Assembly: GCA_026724425.1 (NCBI GenBank)
Contig: JAIUCV010000090.1
Span: forward strand, 1,922,001 to 1,986,000
Reading direction: 5' to 3'
DNA length: 64,000 nucleotides
Source: Erythrophleum ivorense
Taxonomy: Eukaryota; Streptophyta; Magnoliopsida; Fabales; Fabaceae
Shown here piece by piece: positions 51,588 through 64,000 of this stretch (positions are counted from its first letter, which is position 1; the number at the start of each line of letters is the position of its first letter). The notes beneath the pieces are model-generated. The model worked only from the letters and a program-made list of their open reading frames with translations, made no database searches and was not told the DNA's origin. The translations under genes and the position numbers were made by a program.

Positions 51588-54500
51588 TAGCTTTGATGTT
51601 CCTCAAAAGGAATGAGAATAATGTCACACATGTTGCTCCTCATAGTCCTGTGGAGAACCTAATGCATCTTTGGCTAAGTATGGGTCCGTCTTGATCATTA
51701 TATACACTACAAGTATGTTTCTACATTGTGTGGAGGCGTAGAGCTACGATTGGGACTCCTTACTACTTATGTTTCTCTCAGGATGGTAGCTTTGATGTTC
51801 CTCTCTAGGAATGAGAATCATGTCACACATGATGCTCCCATAGTCCCGTAGAGAACCTAATGCATCTTTGGCTAAGTATGGGTCCGTCTTGATTATTACA
51901 TACACTACAAGTATGTTTCTACATTGTGTGGAGGCATAGAGCTACAATTGGGACTCCTTACTACTTAGGTTTCTCTCAGGATGGTAGCTTTGATGTTCCT
52001 CTCAAGGAATGAGAATCATGTCACACATGTTGCTCCTCATAGTCCCGTAGAGAACCTAATGCATCTTTGGCTAAGTATGGGTCCGTCTTGATCATTACAT
52101 ACACTACAAGTATGTTTCTACATTGTGTGGAGGCATAGAGCTACGATTGGGACTCCTTACTACTTATGTTTCTCTCAGGATGGTAGCTTTGATGTTCCTC
52201 TCAAGGAATGAGAATCATGTCACACATGTTGCTCCTCATAGTCCCGTGGAGAACCTAATGCATCTTTGGCTAAGTATGGGTCCGTCTTGATCATTACATA
52301 CACTACTTGTATGTTTCTACATTGTGTGGAGGCATAGAGCTACGATTGGGACTCCTTACTACTTATGTTTCTCTCAGGATGGTAGCTTTGATGTTCCTCT
52401 CTAGGAATGAGAATCATGTCACACATGATGCTCCTCATAGTCCTGTGGAGAACCTAATGCATCTTTGGCTAAGTATGGGTCCGTCTTGATCATTACATAC
52501 ACTATAAGTATGTTTCTACATTGTGTGGAGGTATAGAGCTACGATTGGGACTCCTTACTACTTATGTTTCTCTCAGGATGGTAGCTTTGATGTTCCTCTC
52601 AAGGAATGAGAATCATGTCACACATGTTGCTCCTCATAGTCCCGTGGAGAACCTAATGCATCTTTGGCTATGTATGGGTCCGTCTTGATCATTACATACA
52701 CTACAAGTATGTTTCTACATTGTGTGGAGGCATAGAGCTACGATTGGGACTCCTTACTACTTTCGTTTCTCAAGGATGGTAGCTTTGATGTTCCTAACAA
52801 GGAATGAGAATCATGTCACACATGATGCTCCCATAGTCCCGTAGAGAACCTAATGCATGTTTGGCTAAGTATGGGTCCGTCTTGATCATTACATACACTA
52901 AAGTATGTTTCTACATTGTGCGGAGGCATAAAGCTACGATTGGGACTTCTTACTACTTATGGTTCTCTCAGGATGGTAGCTTTGATGTTCCTCTCAAGGA
53001 ATGAGAATCATGTCACACATGATGGTCCCATAGTCCCGTAGAGAACCTAATGCATGTTTGGCTAAGTATGGGTCCGTCTTGATCATTACATACACTACAA
53101 GTATGTTTCTACATTGTGTGGAGGCATAGAGCTACGATTGGGACTCCTTACTACTTATGTTTCTCTCAGGATGGTAGCTTTGATGTTCCTCTCAAGGAAT
53201 GAGAATCATGTCACACATGTTGCTCCTCATAGTCCCGTGGAGAACCTAATGCATGTTTGGCTAAGTATGGGTCCGTCTTGATCATTACATACACTAAAGT
53301 ATGTTTCTACATTGTGTGGAGGCATAAAGCTACGATTGGGACTCCTTACTACTTGTGTTTCTCTCAGGATGGTAGCTTTGATGTTCCTCTCTAGGAATGA
53401 GAATCATGTCACACATGATGCTCCTCATAGTCCTGTGGAGAACCTAATGCATCTTTGGCTAAGTATGGGTCCGTCTTGATAATTACATACACTATAAGTA
53501 TGTTTCTACATTGTGTGGAGGCATAGAGCTACGATTGGGACTCCTTACTACTTATGTTTCTCTCAGGATGGTAGCTTTGATGTTCCTCTCAAGGAATGAG
53601 AATCATGTCACACATGTTGCTCCTCATAGTCCCGTGGAGAACCTAATGCATGTTTGGCTAAGTATGGGTCCGTCTTGATCATTACATATACTAAAGTATG
53701 TTTCTACATTGTGTGGAGGCATAAAGCTACGATTGGGACTCCTTACTACTTGTGTTTCTCTCAGGATGGTAGCTTTGACGTTCCTCTCTAGGAATGAGAA
53801 TCATGTCACACATGATGCTCCTCATAGTCCTGTGGAGAACCTAATGCATCTTTGGCTAAGTATGGGTCCGTCTTGATCATTACATACACTATAAGTATGT
53901 TTCTACATTGTGTGGAGGCATAGAGCTACGATTGGGACTCCTTACTACTTATGTTTCTCTCAGGATGGTAGCTTTGATGTTCCTCCCAAGGAATGAGAAT
54001 CATGTCACACATGATGGTCCCATTGTCCCGTAGAGAACCTAATGCATGTTTGGCTAAGTATGGGTCCGTCTTGATCATTACATACACTACAAGTATGTTT
54101 CTACATTGTGTGGAGGCATAGAGCTACGATTGGGACTCCTTACTACTTATGTTTCTCTCAGGATGGTAGCTTTGATGTTCCTCTCAAGGAATGAGAATCA
54201 TGTCACACATGTTGCTCCTCATAGTCCCGTGGAGAACCTAATGCATGTTTGGCTAAGTATGGGTCCGTCTTGATCATTACATACACTACAAGTATGTTTC
54301 TACATTGTGTGGAGGCATAGAGCTACGATTGGGACTCCTTACTACTTATGTTTCTCTCAGGATGGTAGCTTTGATGTTCCTCTCAAGGAATGAGAATCAT
54401 GTCACACATGTTGCTCCTCATAGTCCCGTGGAGAACCTAATGCATCTTTGGCTAAGTATGGGTCCGTCTTGATCATTACATACACTACAAGTATGTTTCT

Positions 54501-55440
54501 ACATTGTGTGGAGGCATAGAGCTACAATTGGGACTCCTTACTACTTATGTTTCTCTCAGGATGGTAGCTTTGATGTTCCTCTCAAGGAATGAGAATCATG
54601 TCACACATGTTGCTCCTCATAGTCCCGTGGAGAACCTAATGCATGTTTGGCTAAGTATGGGTCCGTCTTGATCATTACATACACTACAAGTATGTTTCTA
54701 CATTGTGTGGAGGCATAGAGCTACGATTGGGACTCCTTACTACTTATGTTTCTCTCAGGATGGTAGCTTTGATGTTGCTCTCAAGGAATGAGAATAATGT
54801 CACACATGTTGCTCCTCATAGTCCTGTGGAGAACCTAATGCATCTTTGGCTAAGTATGGGTCCGTCTTGATCATTATATACACTACAAGTATGTTTCTAC
54901 ATTGTGTGGAGGCGAAGAGCTACGATTGGGACTCCTTACTACTTATGTTTCTCTCAGGATGGTAGCTTTGATGTTCCTCAAAAGGAATGAGAATAATGTC
55001 ACACATGTTGCTCCTCATAGTCCTGTGGAGAACCTAATGCATCTTTGGCTAAGTATGGGTCCGTCTTAATCATTATATACACTACAAGTATGTTTCTACA
55101 TTGTGTGGAGGCGTAGAGCTACGATTGGGACTCCTTACTACTTATGTTTCTCTCAGGATGGTAGCTTTGATGTTCCTCTCTAGGAATGAGAATCATGTCA
55201 CACATGATGCTCCCATAGTCCCGTAGAGAACCTAATGCATCTTTGGCTAAGTATGGGTCCGTCTTGATTATTACATACACTACAAGTATGTTTCTACATT
55301 GTGTGGAGGCATAGAGCTACAATTGGGACTCCTTACTACTTAGGTTTCTCTCAGGATGGTAGCTTTGATGTTCCTCTCAAGGAATGAGAATCATGTCACA
55401 CATGTTGCTCCTCATAGTCCCGTAGAGAACCTAATGCATC
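51588..55440 (+). repeat. Satellite sub-domain right of the retrotransposon
   Basis: Begins with the second half of the split monomer, of the rare CCTCAAAAGG type (51604). 51604-53240 matches 42133-43770, and 53240-54979 matches 45154-46871 continued, after allowing for the element. The CCTCAAAAGG tag returns at 54979, 3,375 bp (17 monomers) later. Confidence 0.8.
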
Positions 55441-56233
55441 TTTGGCTAAGTATGGGTCCGTCTTGATCATTACATACACTACAAGTATGTTTCTACATTG
55501 TGTGGAGGCATAGAGCTACGATTGGGACTCCTTACTACTTTCGTTTCTCAAGGATGGTAGCTTTGATGTTCCTAACAAGGAATGAGAATCGTGTCACACA
55601 TGTACCTCCACATTGTCTCGTGGAGAATCTAATGCATGTTTGGCTAAGTATGGGTCCGTCTAGATCATTACATACACTACAAGCTTGTTTCTATAATGTT
55701 TCGAGGCATAGAACTACGATTGGGACTCCTTACTACTTATGTTTCTCTCAGGATGGTAGCTTTGATGTTCCTCTCTAGGAATGAGAATCATGTCACACAT
55801 GATGCTCCTCATAGTCCTGTGGAGAACCTAATGCATCTTTGGCTAAGTATGGGTCCGTCTTGATCATTACATACACTATAAGTATGTTTCTACATTGTGT
55901 GGAGGCATAGAGCTACGATTGGGACTCCTTACTACTTATGTTTCTCTCAGGATGGTAGCTTTGATGTTCCTCTCAAGGAATGAGAATCATGTCACACATG
56001 TTGCTCCTCATAGTCCCGTGGAGAACCTAATGCATCTTTGGCTAAGTATGGGTCCGTCTTGATCATTACATACACTACAAGTATGTTTCTTTATTGTGTG
56101 GAGGCATAGAGCTACGATTGGGACTCCTTACTACTTTCGTTTCTCAAGGATGGTAGCTTTGATGTTCCTAACAAGGAATGAGAATCATGTCACACATGAT
56201 GCTCCCATAGTCCCGTAGAGAACCTAATGCATG
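55441..56233 (+). repeat. 793-bp tandem duplication, copy 1
   Basis: Four monomers, the first being the chimeric diverged type (55500-55778). The left limit follows the mismatch at 55440. Both copies carry the rare TTTCTTTATTG (about 56087 and 56880). Confidence 0.85.
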
Positions 56234-57026
56234 TTTGGCTAAGTATGGGTCCGTCTTGATCATTACATACACTACAAGTATGTTTCTACATTGTGTGGAG
56301 GCATAGAGCTACGATTGGGACTCCTTACTACTTTCGTTTCTCAAGGATGGTAGCTTTGATGTTCCTAACAAGGAATGAGAATCGTGTCACACATGTACCT
56401 CCACATTGTCTCGTGGAGAATCTAATGCATGTTTGGCTAAGTATGGGTCCGTCTAGATCATTACATACACTACAAGCTTGTTTCTATAATGTTTCGAGGC
56501 ATAGAACTACGATTGGGACTCCTTACTACTTATGTTTCTCTCAGGATGGTAGCTTTGATGTTCCTCTCTAGGAATGAGAATCATGTCACACATGATGCTC
56601 CTCATAGTCCTGTGGAGAACCTAATGCATCTTTGGCTAAGTATGGGTCCGTCTTGATCATTACATACACTATAAGTATGTTTCTACATTGTGTGGAGGCA
56701 TAGAGCTACGATTGGGACTCCTTACTACTTATGTTTCTCTCAGGATGGTAGCTTTGATGTTCCTCTCAAGGAATGAGAATCATGTCACACATGTTGCTCC
56801 TCATAGTCCCGTGGAGAACCTAATGCATCTTTGGCTAAGTATGGGTCCGTCTTGATCATTACATACACTACAAGTATGTTTCTTTATTGTGTGGAGGCAT
56901 AGAGCTACGATTGGGACTCCTTACTACTTTCGTTTCTCAAGGATGGTAGCTTTGATGTTCCTAACAAGGAATGAGAATCATGTCACACATGATGCTCCCA
57001 TAGTCCCGTAGAGAACCTAATGCATG
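56234..57026 (+). repeat. 793-bp tandem duplication, copy 2
   Basis: Directly follows copy 1. Homology continues to about 57066, where ACTAAAGT faces ACTACAAGT. I saw no difference between the copies. Confidence 0.85.
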
Positions 57027-60000
57027 TTTGGCTAAGTATGGGTCCGTCTTGATCATTACATACACTAAAGTATGTTTCTACATTGTGTGGAGGCATAAAG
57101 CTACGATTGGGACTTCTTACTACTTATGGTTCTCTCAGGATGGTAGCTTTGATGTTCCTCCCAAGGAATGAGAATCATGTCACACATGATGGTCCCATAG
57201 TCCCGTAGAGAACCTAATGCATGTTTGGCTAAGTATGGGTCCGTCTTGATCATTACATACACTACAAGTATGTTTCTACATTGTGTGGAGGCATAGAGCT
57301 ACGATTGGGACTCCTTACTACTTATGTTTCTCTCAGGATGGTAGCTTTGATGTTCCTCTCAAGGAATGAGAATCATGTCACACATGTTGCTCCTCATAGT
57401 CCCGTGGAGAACCTAATGCATCTTTGGCTAAGTATGGGTCCGTCTTGATCATTACATACACTACTTGTATGTTTCTACATTGTGTGGAGGCATAGAGCTA
57501 CGATTGGGACTCCTTACTACTTATGTTTCTCTCAGGATGGTAGCTTTGATGTTCCTCTCTAGGAATGAGAATCATGTCACACATGATGCTCCTCATAGTC
57601 CTGTGGAGAACCTAATGCATCTTTGGCTAAGTATGGGTCCGTCTTGATCATTACATACACTAAAGTATGTTTCTACATTGTGTGGAGGCATAGAGCTACG
57701 ATTGGGACTCCTTACTACTTATGTTTCTCTCAGGATGGTAGCTTTGATGTTCCTCTCAAGGAATGAGAATCATGTCACACATGTTGCTCCTCATAGTCCC
57801 GTGGAGAACCTAATGCATCTTTGGCTAAGTATGGGTCCGTCTTGATCATTACATACACTACTTGTATGTTTCTACATTGTGTGGAGGCATAGAGCTACGA
57901 TTGGGACTCCTTACTACTTATGTTTCTCTCAGGATGGTAGCTTTGATGTTCCTCTCTAGGAATGAGAATCATGTCACACATGATGCTCCCATAGTCCCGT
58001 AGAGAACCTAATGCATGTTTGGCTAAGTATGGGTCCGTCTTGATCATTACATACACTAAAGTATGTTTCTACATTGTGTGGAGGCATAAAGCTACGATTG
58101 GGACTTCTTACTACTTATGGTTCTCTCAGGATGGTAGCTTTGATGTTCCTCCCAAGGAATGAGAATCATGTCACACATGATGGTCCCATAGTCCCGTAGA
58201 GAACCTAATGCATGTTTGGCTAAGTATGGGTCCGTCTTGATCATTACATACACTACAAGTATGTTTCTACATTGTGTGGAGGCATAGAGCTACGATTGGG
58301 ACTCCTTACTACTTATGTTTCTCTCAGGATGGTAGCTTTGATGTTCCTCTCAAGGAATGAGAATCATGTCACACATGATGGTCCCATAGTCCCGTAGAGA
58401 ACCTAATGCATGTTTGGCTAAGTATGGGTCCGTCTTGATCATTACATACACTAAAGTATGTTTCTACATTGTGTGGAGGCATAAAGCTACGATTGGGACT
58501 TCTTACTACTTATGGTTCTCTCAGGATGGTAGCTTTGATGTTCCTCCCAAGGAATGAGAATCATGTCACACATGATGGTCCCATAGTCCCGTAGAGAACC
58601 TAATGCATGTTTGGCTAAGTATGGGTCCGTCTTGATCATTACATACACTACAAGTATGTTTCTACATTGTGTGGAGGCATAGAGCTACGATTGGGACTCC
58701 TTACTACTTATGTTTCTCTCAGGATGGTAGCTTTGATGTTCCTCTCAAGGAATGAGAATCATGTCACACATGTTGCTCCTCATAGTCCCGTGGAGAACCT
58801 AATGCATCTTTGGCTAAGTATGGGTCCGTCTTGATCATTACATACACTACTTGTATGTTTCTACATTGTGTGGAGGCATAGAGCTACGATTGGGACTCCT
58901 TACTACTTATGTTTCTCTCAGGATGGTAGCTTTGATGTTCCTCTCTAGGAATGAGAATCATGTCACACATGATGCTCCTCATAGTCCTGTGGAGAACCTA
59001 ATGCATCTTTGGCTAAGTATGGGTCCGTCTTGATCATTACATACACTATAAGTATGTTTCTACATTGTGTGGAGGCATAGAGCTACGATTGGGACTCCTT
59101 ACTACTTATGTTTCTCTCAGGATGGTAGCTTTGATGTTCCTCTCAAGGAATGAGAATCATGTCACACATGTTGCTCCTCATAGTCCCGTGGAGAACCTAA
59201 TGCATCTTTGGCTAAGTATGGGTCCGTCTTGATCATTACATACACTACAAGTATGTTTCTACATTGTGGGGAGGCATAGAGCTACGATTGGGACTCCTTA
59301 CTACTTTCGTTTCTCAAGGATGCTAGCTTTGATGTTCCTAACAAGGAATGAGAATCATGTCACACATGATGCTCCCATAGTCCCGTAGAGAACCTAATGC
59401 ATGTTTGGCTAAGTATGGGTCCGTCTTGATCATTACATACACTAAAGTATGTTTCTACATTGTGTGGAGGCATAAAGCTACGATTGGGACTTCTTACTAC
59501 TTATGGTTCTCTCAGGATGGTAGCTTTGATATTCCTCCCAAGGAATGAGAATCATGTCACACATGATGGTCCCATAGTCCCGTAGAGAACCTAATGCATG
59601 TTTGGCTAAGTATGGGTCCGTCTTGATCATTACATACACTACAAGTATGTTTCTACATTGTGTGGAGGCATAGAGCTACGATTGGGACTCCTTACTACTT
59701 ATGTTTCTCTCAGGATGGTAGCTTTGATGTTCCTCTCAAGGAATGAGAATCATGTCACACATGTTGCTCCTCATAGTCCCGTGGAGAACCTAATGCATGT
59801 TTGGCTAAGTATGGGTCTTTCTTGATCATTACATACACTAACGTATGTTTCTACATTGTGTGGAGGCATAAAGCTACGATTGGGACTTCTTACTACTTAT
59901 GGTTCTCTCAGGATGGTAGCTTTGATATTCCTCCCAAGGAATGAGAATCATGTCACACATGATGGTCCCATAGTCCCGTAGAGAACCTAATGCATGTTTG

Positions 60001-60411
60001 GCTAAGTATGGGTCCGTCTTGATCATTACATACACTACAAGTATGTTTCTACATTGTGTGGAGGCATAAAGCTACGATTGGGACTCCTTACTACTTGTGT
60101 TTCTCTCAGGATGGTAGCTTTGATGTTCCTCTCTAGGAATGAGAATCATGTCACACATGATGCTCCTCATAGTCCTGTGGAGAACCTAATGCATCTTTGG
60201 CTAAGTATGGGTCCGTCTTGATCATTACATACACTACTTGTATGTTTCTACATTGTGTGGAGGCATAGAGCTATGATTGGGACTCCTTACTACTTATGTT
60301 TCTCTCAGGATGGTAGCTTTGATGTTCCTCTCTAGGAATGAGAATCATGTCACACATGATGCTCCTCATAGTCCTGTGGAGAACCTAATGCATCTTTGGC
60401 TAAGTATGGGT
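57027..60411 (+). repeat. Satellite sub-domain with alternating monomer types
   Basis: About 17 monomers. Up to about 58803 it matches 42.9-45.16 kb at an offset of 13,638 bp. GCATAAAG/CCTCCCAAGG/ATGGTCCC monomers alternate with GCATAGAG/CTCAAGG monomers at a period of about 395 bp (CTCCC at 58149 and 58544). A GTGGGGAGG variant at about 59266 recurs at about 63028. Confidence 0.75.
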
Positions 60412-61930
60412 CCGTCTTGATCATTACATACACTAAAGTATGTTTCTACATTGTGTGGAGGCATAAAGCTACGATTGGGACTTCTTACTACTTATGGTTC
60501 TCTCAGGATGGTAGCTTTGATGTTCCTCCCAAGGAATGAGAATCATGTCACACATGATGGTCCCATAGTCCCGTAGAGAACCTAATGCATGTTTGGCTAA
60601 GTATGGGTCCGTCTTGATCATTACATACACTACAAGTATGTTTCTACATTGTGTGGAGGCATAGAGCTACGATTGGGACTCCTTACTACTTATGTTTCTC
60701 TCAGGATGGTAGCTTTGATGTTCCTCTCAAGGAATGAGAATCATGTCACACATGTTGCTCCTCATAGTCCCGTGGAGAACCTAATGCATCTTTGGCTAAG
60801 TATGGGTCCGTCTTGATCATTACATACACTACTTGTATGTTTCTACATTGTGTGGAGGCATAGAGCTACGATTGGGACTCCTTACTACTTATGTTTCTCT
60901 CAGGATGGTAGCTTTGATGTTCCTCTCTAGGAATGAGAATCATGTCACACATGATGCTCCCATAGTCCCGTAGAGAACCTAATGCATGTTTGGCTAAGTA
61001 TGGGTCCGTCTTGATCATTACATACACTAAAGTATGTTTCTACATTGTGTGGAGGCATAAAGCTACGATTGGGACTTCTTACTACTTATGGTTCTCTCAG
61101 GATGGTAGCTTTGATGTTCCTCCCAAGGAATGAGAATCATGTCACACATGATGGTCCCATAGTCCCGTAGAGAACCTAATGCATGTTTGGCTAAGTATGG
61201 GTCCGTCTTGATCATTACATACACTACAAGTATGTTTCTACATTGTGTGGAGGCATAGAGCTACGATTGGGACTCCTTACTACTTATGTTTCTCTCAGGA
61301 TGGTAGCTTTGATGTTCCTCTCAAGGAATGAGAATCATGTCACACATGTTGCTCCTCATAGTCCCGTGGAGAACCTAATGCATCTTTGGCTAAGTATGGG
61401 TCCGTCTTGATCATTACATACACTACTTGTATGTTTCTACATTGTGTGGAGGCATAGAGCTACGATTGGGACTCCTTACTACTTATGTTTCTCTCAGGAT
61501 GGTAGCTTTGATGTTCCTCTCTAGGAATGAGAATCATGTCACACATGATGCTCCCATAGTCCCGTAGAGAACCTAATGCATGTTTGGCTAAGTATGGGTC
61601 CGTCTTGATCATTACATACACTAAAGTATGTTTCTACATTGTGTGGAGGCATAAAGCTACGATTGGGACTTCTTACTACTTATGGTTCTCTCAGGATGGT
61701 AGCTTTGATGTTCCTCCCAAGGAATGAGAATCATGTCACACATGATGGTCCCATAGTCCCGTAGAGAACCTAATGCATGTTTGGCTAAGTATGGGTCCGT
61801 CTTGATCATTACATACACTACAAGTATGTTTCTACATTGTGTGGAGGCATAGAGCTACGATTGGGACTCCTTACTACTTATGTTTCTCTCAGGATGGTAG
61901 CTTTGATGTTCCTCTCAAGGAATGAGAATC
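60412..61930 (+). repeat. Trimeric higher-order repeat of 594 bp, about 2.5 units
   Basis: The CTCCC tag falls at 60526, 61120 and 61714, exactly 594 bp apart. Each unit is a GCATAAAG/CCTCCCAAGG/ATGGTCCC monomer, then a GCATAGAG/CTCAAGG/TTGCTCC monomer, then an ACTACTTGTATG/CTCTAGG/ATGCTCCC monomer. The units look identical. The third breaks off near 61930, where ATGGTCCC replaces TTGCTCC. Confidence 0.85.
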
Positions 61931-64000
61931 ATGTCACACATGATGGTCCCATAGTCCCGTAGAGAACCTAATGCATGTTTGGCTAAGTATGGGTCCGTCT
62001 TGATCATTACATACACTAAAGTATGTTTCTACATTGTGTGGAGGCATAAAGCTACGATTGGGACTTCTTACTACTTATGGTTCTCTCAGGATGGTAGCTT
62101 TGATGTTCCTCCCAAGGAATGAGAATCATGTCACACATGATGGTCCCATAGTCCCGTGGAGAACCTAATGCATATTTGGCTAAGTATGGGTCCGTCTTGA
62201 TCATTACATACACTAAAGTATGTTTCTACATTGTGTGGAGGCATAAAGCTACGATTGGGACTTCTTACTACTTATGGTTCTCTCAGGATGGTAGCTTTGA
62301 TGTTCCTCCCAAGGAATGAGAATCATGTCACACATGATGGTCCCATAGTCCCGTAGAGAACCTAATGCATGTTTGGCTAAGTATGGGTCCGTCTTGATCA
62401 TTACATACACTACAAGTATGTTTCTACATTGTGTGGAGGCATAGAGCTACAATTGGGACTCCTTACTACTTATGTTTCTCTCAGGATGGTAGCTTTGATG
62501 TTCCTCTCAAGGAATGAGAATCATGTCACACATGTTGCTCCTCATAGTCCCGTGGAGAACCTAATGCATCTTTGGCTAAGTATGGGTCCGTCTTGATCAT
62601 TACATACACTACTTGTATGTTTCTACATTGTGTGGAGGCATAGAGCTACGATTGGGACTCCTTACTACTTATGTTTCTCTCAGGATGGTAGCTTTGATGT
62701 TCCTCTCTAGGAATGAGAATCATGTCACACATGATGCTCCTCATAGTCCTGTGGAGAACCTAATGCATCTTTGGCTAAGTATGGGTCCGTCTTGATCATT
62801 ACATACACTATAAGTATGTTTCTACATTGTGTGGAGGCATAGAGCTACGATTGGGAATCCTTACTACTTATGTTTCTCTCAGGATGGTAGCTTTGATGTT
62901 CCTCTCAAGGAATGAGGATCATGTCACACATGTTGCTCCTCATAGTCCCGTGGAGAACCTAATGCATCTTTGGCTAAGTATGGGTCCGTCTTGATCATTA
63001 CATACACTACAAGTATGTTTCTACATTGTGGGGAGGCATAGAGCTACGATTGGGACTCCTTACTACTTTCGTTTCTCAAGGATGGTAGCTTTGATGTTCC
63101 TAACAAGGAATGAGAATCATGTCACACATGATGCTCCCATAGTCCCGTAGAGAACCTAATGCATGTTTGGCTAAGTATGGGTCCGTCTTGATCATTACAT
63201 ACACTAAAGTATGTTTCTACATTGTGTGGAGGCATAAAGCTACGATTGGGACTTCTTACTACTTATGGTTCTCTCAGGATGGTAGCTTTGATGTTCCTCT
63301 CAAGGAATGAGAATCATGTCACACATGATGGTCCCATAGTCCCGTAGAGAACCTAATGCATGTTTGGCTAAGTATGGGTCCGTCTTGATCATTACATACA
63401 CTACAAGTATGTTTCTACATTGTGTGGAGGCATAGAGCTACGATTGGGACTCCTTACTACTTATGTTTCTCTCAGGATGGTAGCTTTGATGTTCCTCTCA
63501 AGGAATGAGAATCATGTCACACATGTTGCTCCTCATAGTCCCGTGGAGAACCTAATGCATGTTTGGCTAAGTATGGGTCCGTCTTGATCATTACATACAC
63601 TAAAGTATGTTTCTACATTGTGTGGAGGCATAAAGCTACGATTGGGACTCCTTACTACTTGTGTTTCTCTCAGGATGGTAGCTTTGATGTTCCTCTCTAG
63701 GAATGAGAATCATGTCACACATGATGCTCCTCATAGTCCTGTGGAGAACCTAATGCATCTTTGGCTAAGTATGGGTCCGTCTTGATAATTACATACACTA
63801 TAAGTATGTTTCTACATTGTGTGGAGGCATAGAGCTACGATTGGGACTCCTTACTACTTATGTTTCTCTCAGGATGGTAGCTTTGATGTTCCTCTCAAGG
63901 AATGAGAATCATGTCACACATGTTGCTCCTCATAGTCCCGTGGAGAACCTAATGCATGTTTGGCTAAGTATGGGTCCGTCTTGATCATTACATATACTAA
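61931..64000 (+). repeat. Satellite sub-domain at the right end
   Basis: About 10.5 monomers. Two CCTCCCAAGG monomers stand side by side (CTCCC at 62109 and 62306), breaking the usual alternation. 62.6-63.1 kb resembles 58.8-59.3 kb at an offset of 3,762 bp (19 monomers), sharing GTGGGGAGG. The array is cut by the window edge. Confidence 0.8.

Larger units (their letters stand above)
51588..64000 (+). repeat. Satellite array, right part (same family, about 63 copies)
   Basis: The array resumes directly after the second target-site copy of the retrotransposon, in the middle of the monomer that the insertion split. The same orientation and period continue to the window end, so the array runs on beyond it. 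This part is richer than the left end in monomers with CCTCCCAAGG, ATGGTCCCATAG and ACTACTTGTATG. It contains a 793-bp tandem duplication and a 594-bp trimer repeat. No other sequence interrupts it. Confidence 0.97.

Noticed and set aside
1..64000. CENP-B box in the monomer
   Set aside because: No match to the TTCG-N4-A-N2-CGGG pattern was seen. The nearest TTCG words, in CTTTCGTTTC and TTTCGAGG of the rarer classes, lack the CGGG half.

Overview
The window is plant-type nuclear heterochromatin. About 59.3 kb of the 64 kb is one head-to-tail tandem satellite with a monomer of about 198-199 bp (range about 196-199), all in the same orientation. I estimate about 236 monomers left of a single insertion and about 63 right of it. 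Between them, at 46877-51582, sits one intact non-autonomous LTR retrotransposon of 4,706 bp. I see no host protein-coding gene, rRNA, tRNA or CRISPR array. A long homogeneous satellite with higher-order repeats and a nested young Ty3/gypsy-like element is what plant centromeres look like. Short words shared with the Arabidopsis ~180-bp centromere repeat (for example AGCTTTGATG, CTAACAAGGAA, TCTTTGGCT) suggest a crucifer (Brassicaceae), but this is inference from memory and not an alignment.

Layout of the satellite. 1-7297: mixed monomers with an eight-monomer block (1422-3035) repeated at +3175. 7298-13555: a seven-monomer higher-order repeat of 1,391 bp in five successive units, some of which have lost one or two monomers. 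14786-23031: a 4,123-bp segment duplicated in tandem with only two differences that I found. 23032-33257: mixed dimeric and longer patterns, including an 835-bp block repeated at +1983. 33258-36827: a 1,785-bp tandem duplication. 36828-46871: further monomers, with longer-range repeats at +3572 and +4760. 51588-64000: the continuation of the same array, with a 793-bp tandem duplication (55441-57026) and a 594-bp trimer repeated in tandem (about 60412-61930). Monomer variants are regional. The GCGTAGAG type dominates the first 15 kb. CCTCCCAAGG and ACTACTTGTATG types appear only after about 40 kb and 42.8 kb. Ten copies of a strongly diverged monomer mark 16-57 kb.

The retrotransposon has two 1,404-bp LTRs that read as identical, a 5-bp target duplication GATGG, terminal TGATG/CATCA, an initiator-tRNA-Met primer binding site two bases after the 5' LTR, and a TATA box and AATAAA in each LTR. 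Its only long reading frame (48758-51217, 819 codons) encodes a Ty3/gypsy-type Gag with a CCHC zinc knuckle. There is no protease, reverse transcriptase, RNase H or integrase, so it must borrow these from an autonomous partner. Unusually, the last 346 codons lie inside the U3 part of the 3' LTR, and that part contains a tandemly repeated motif of about 60 residues. The element entered the array after the surrounding satellite block had been amplified, and has had little time to decay.
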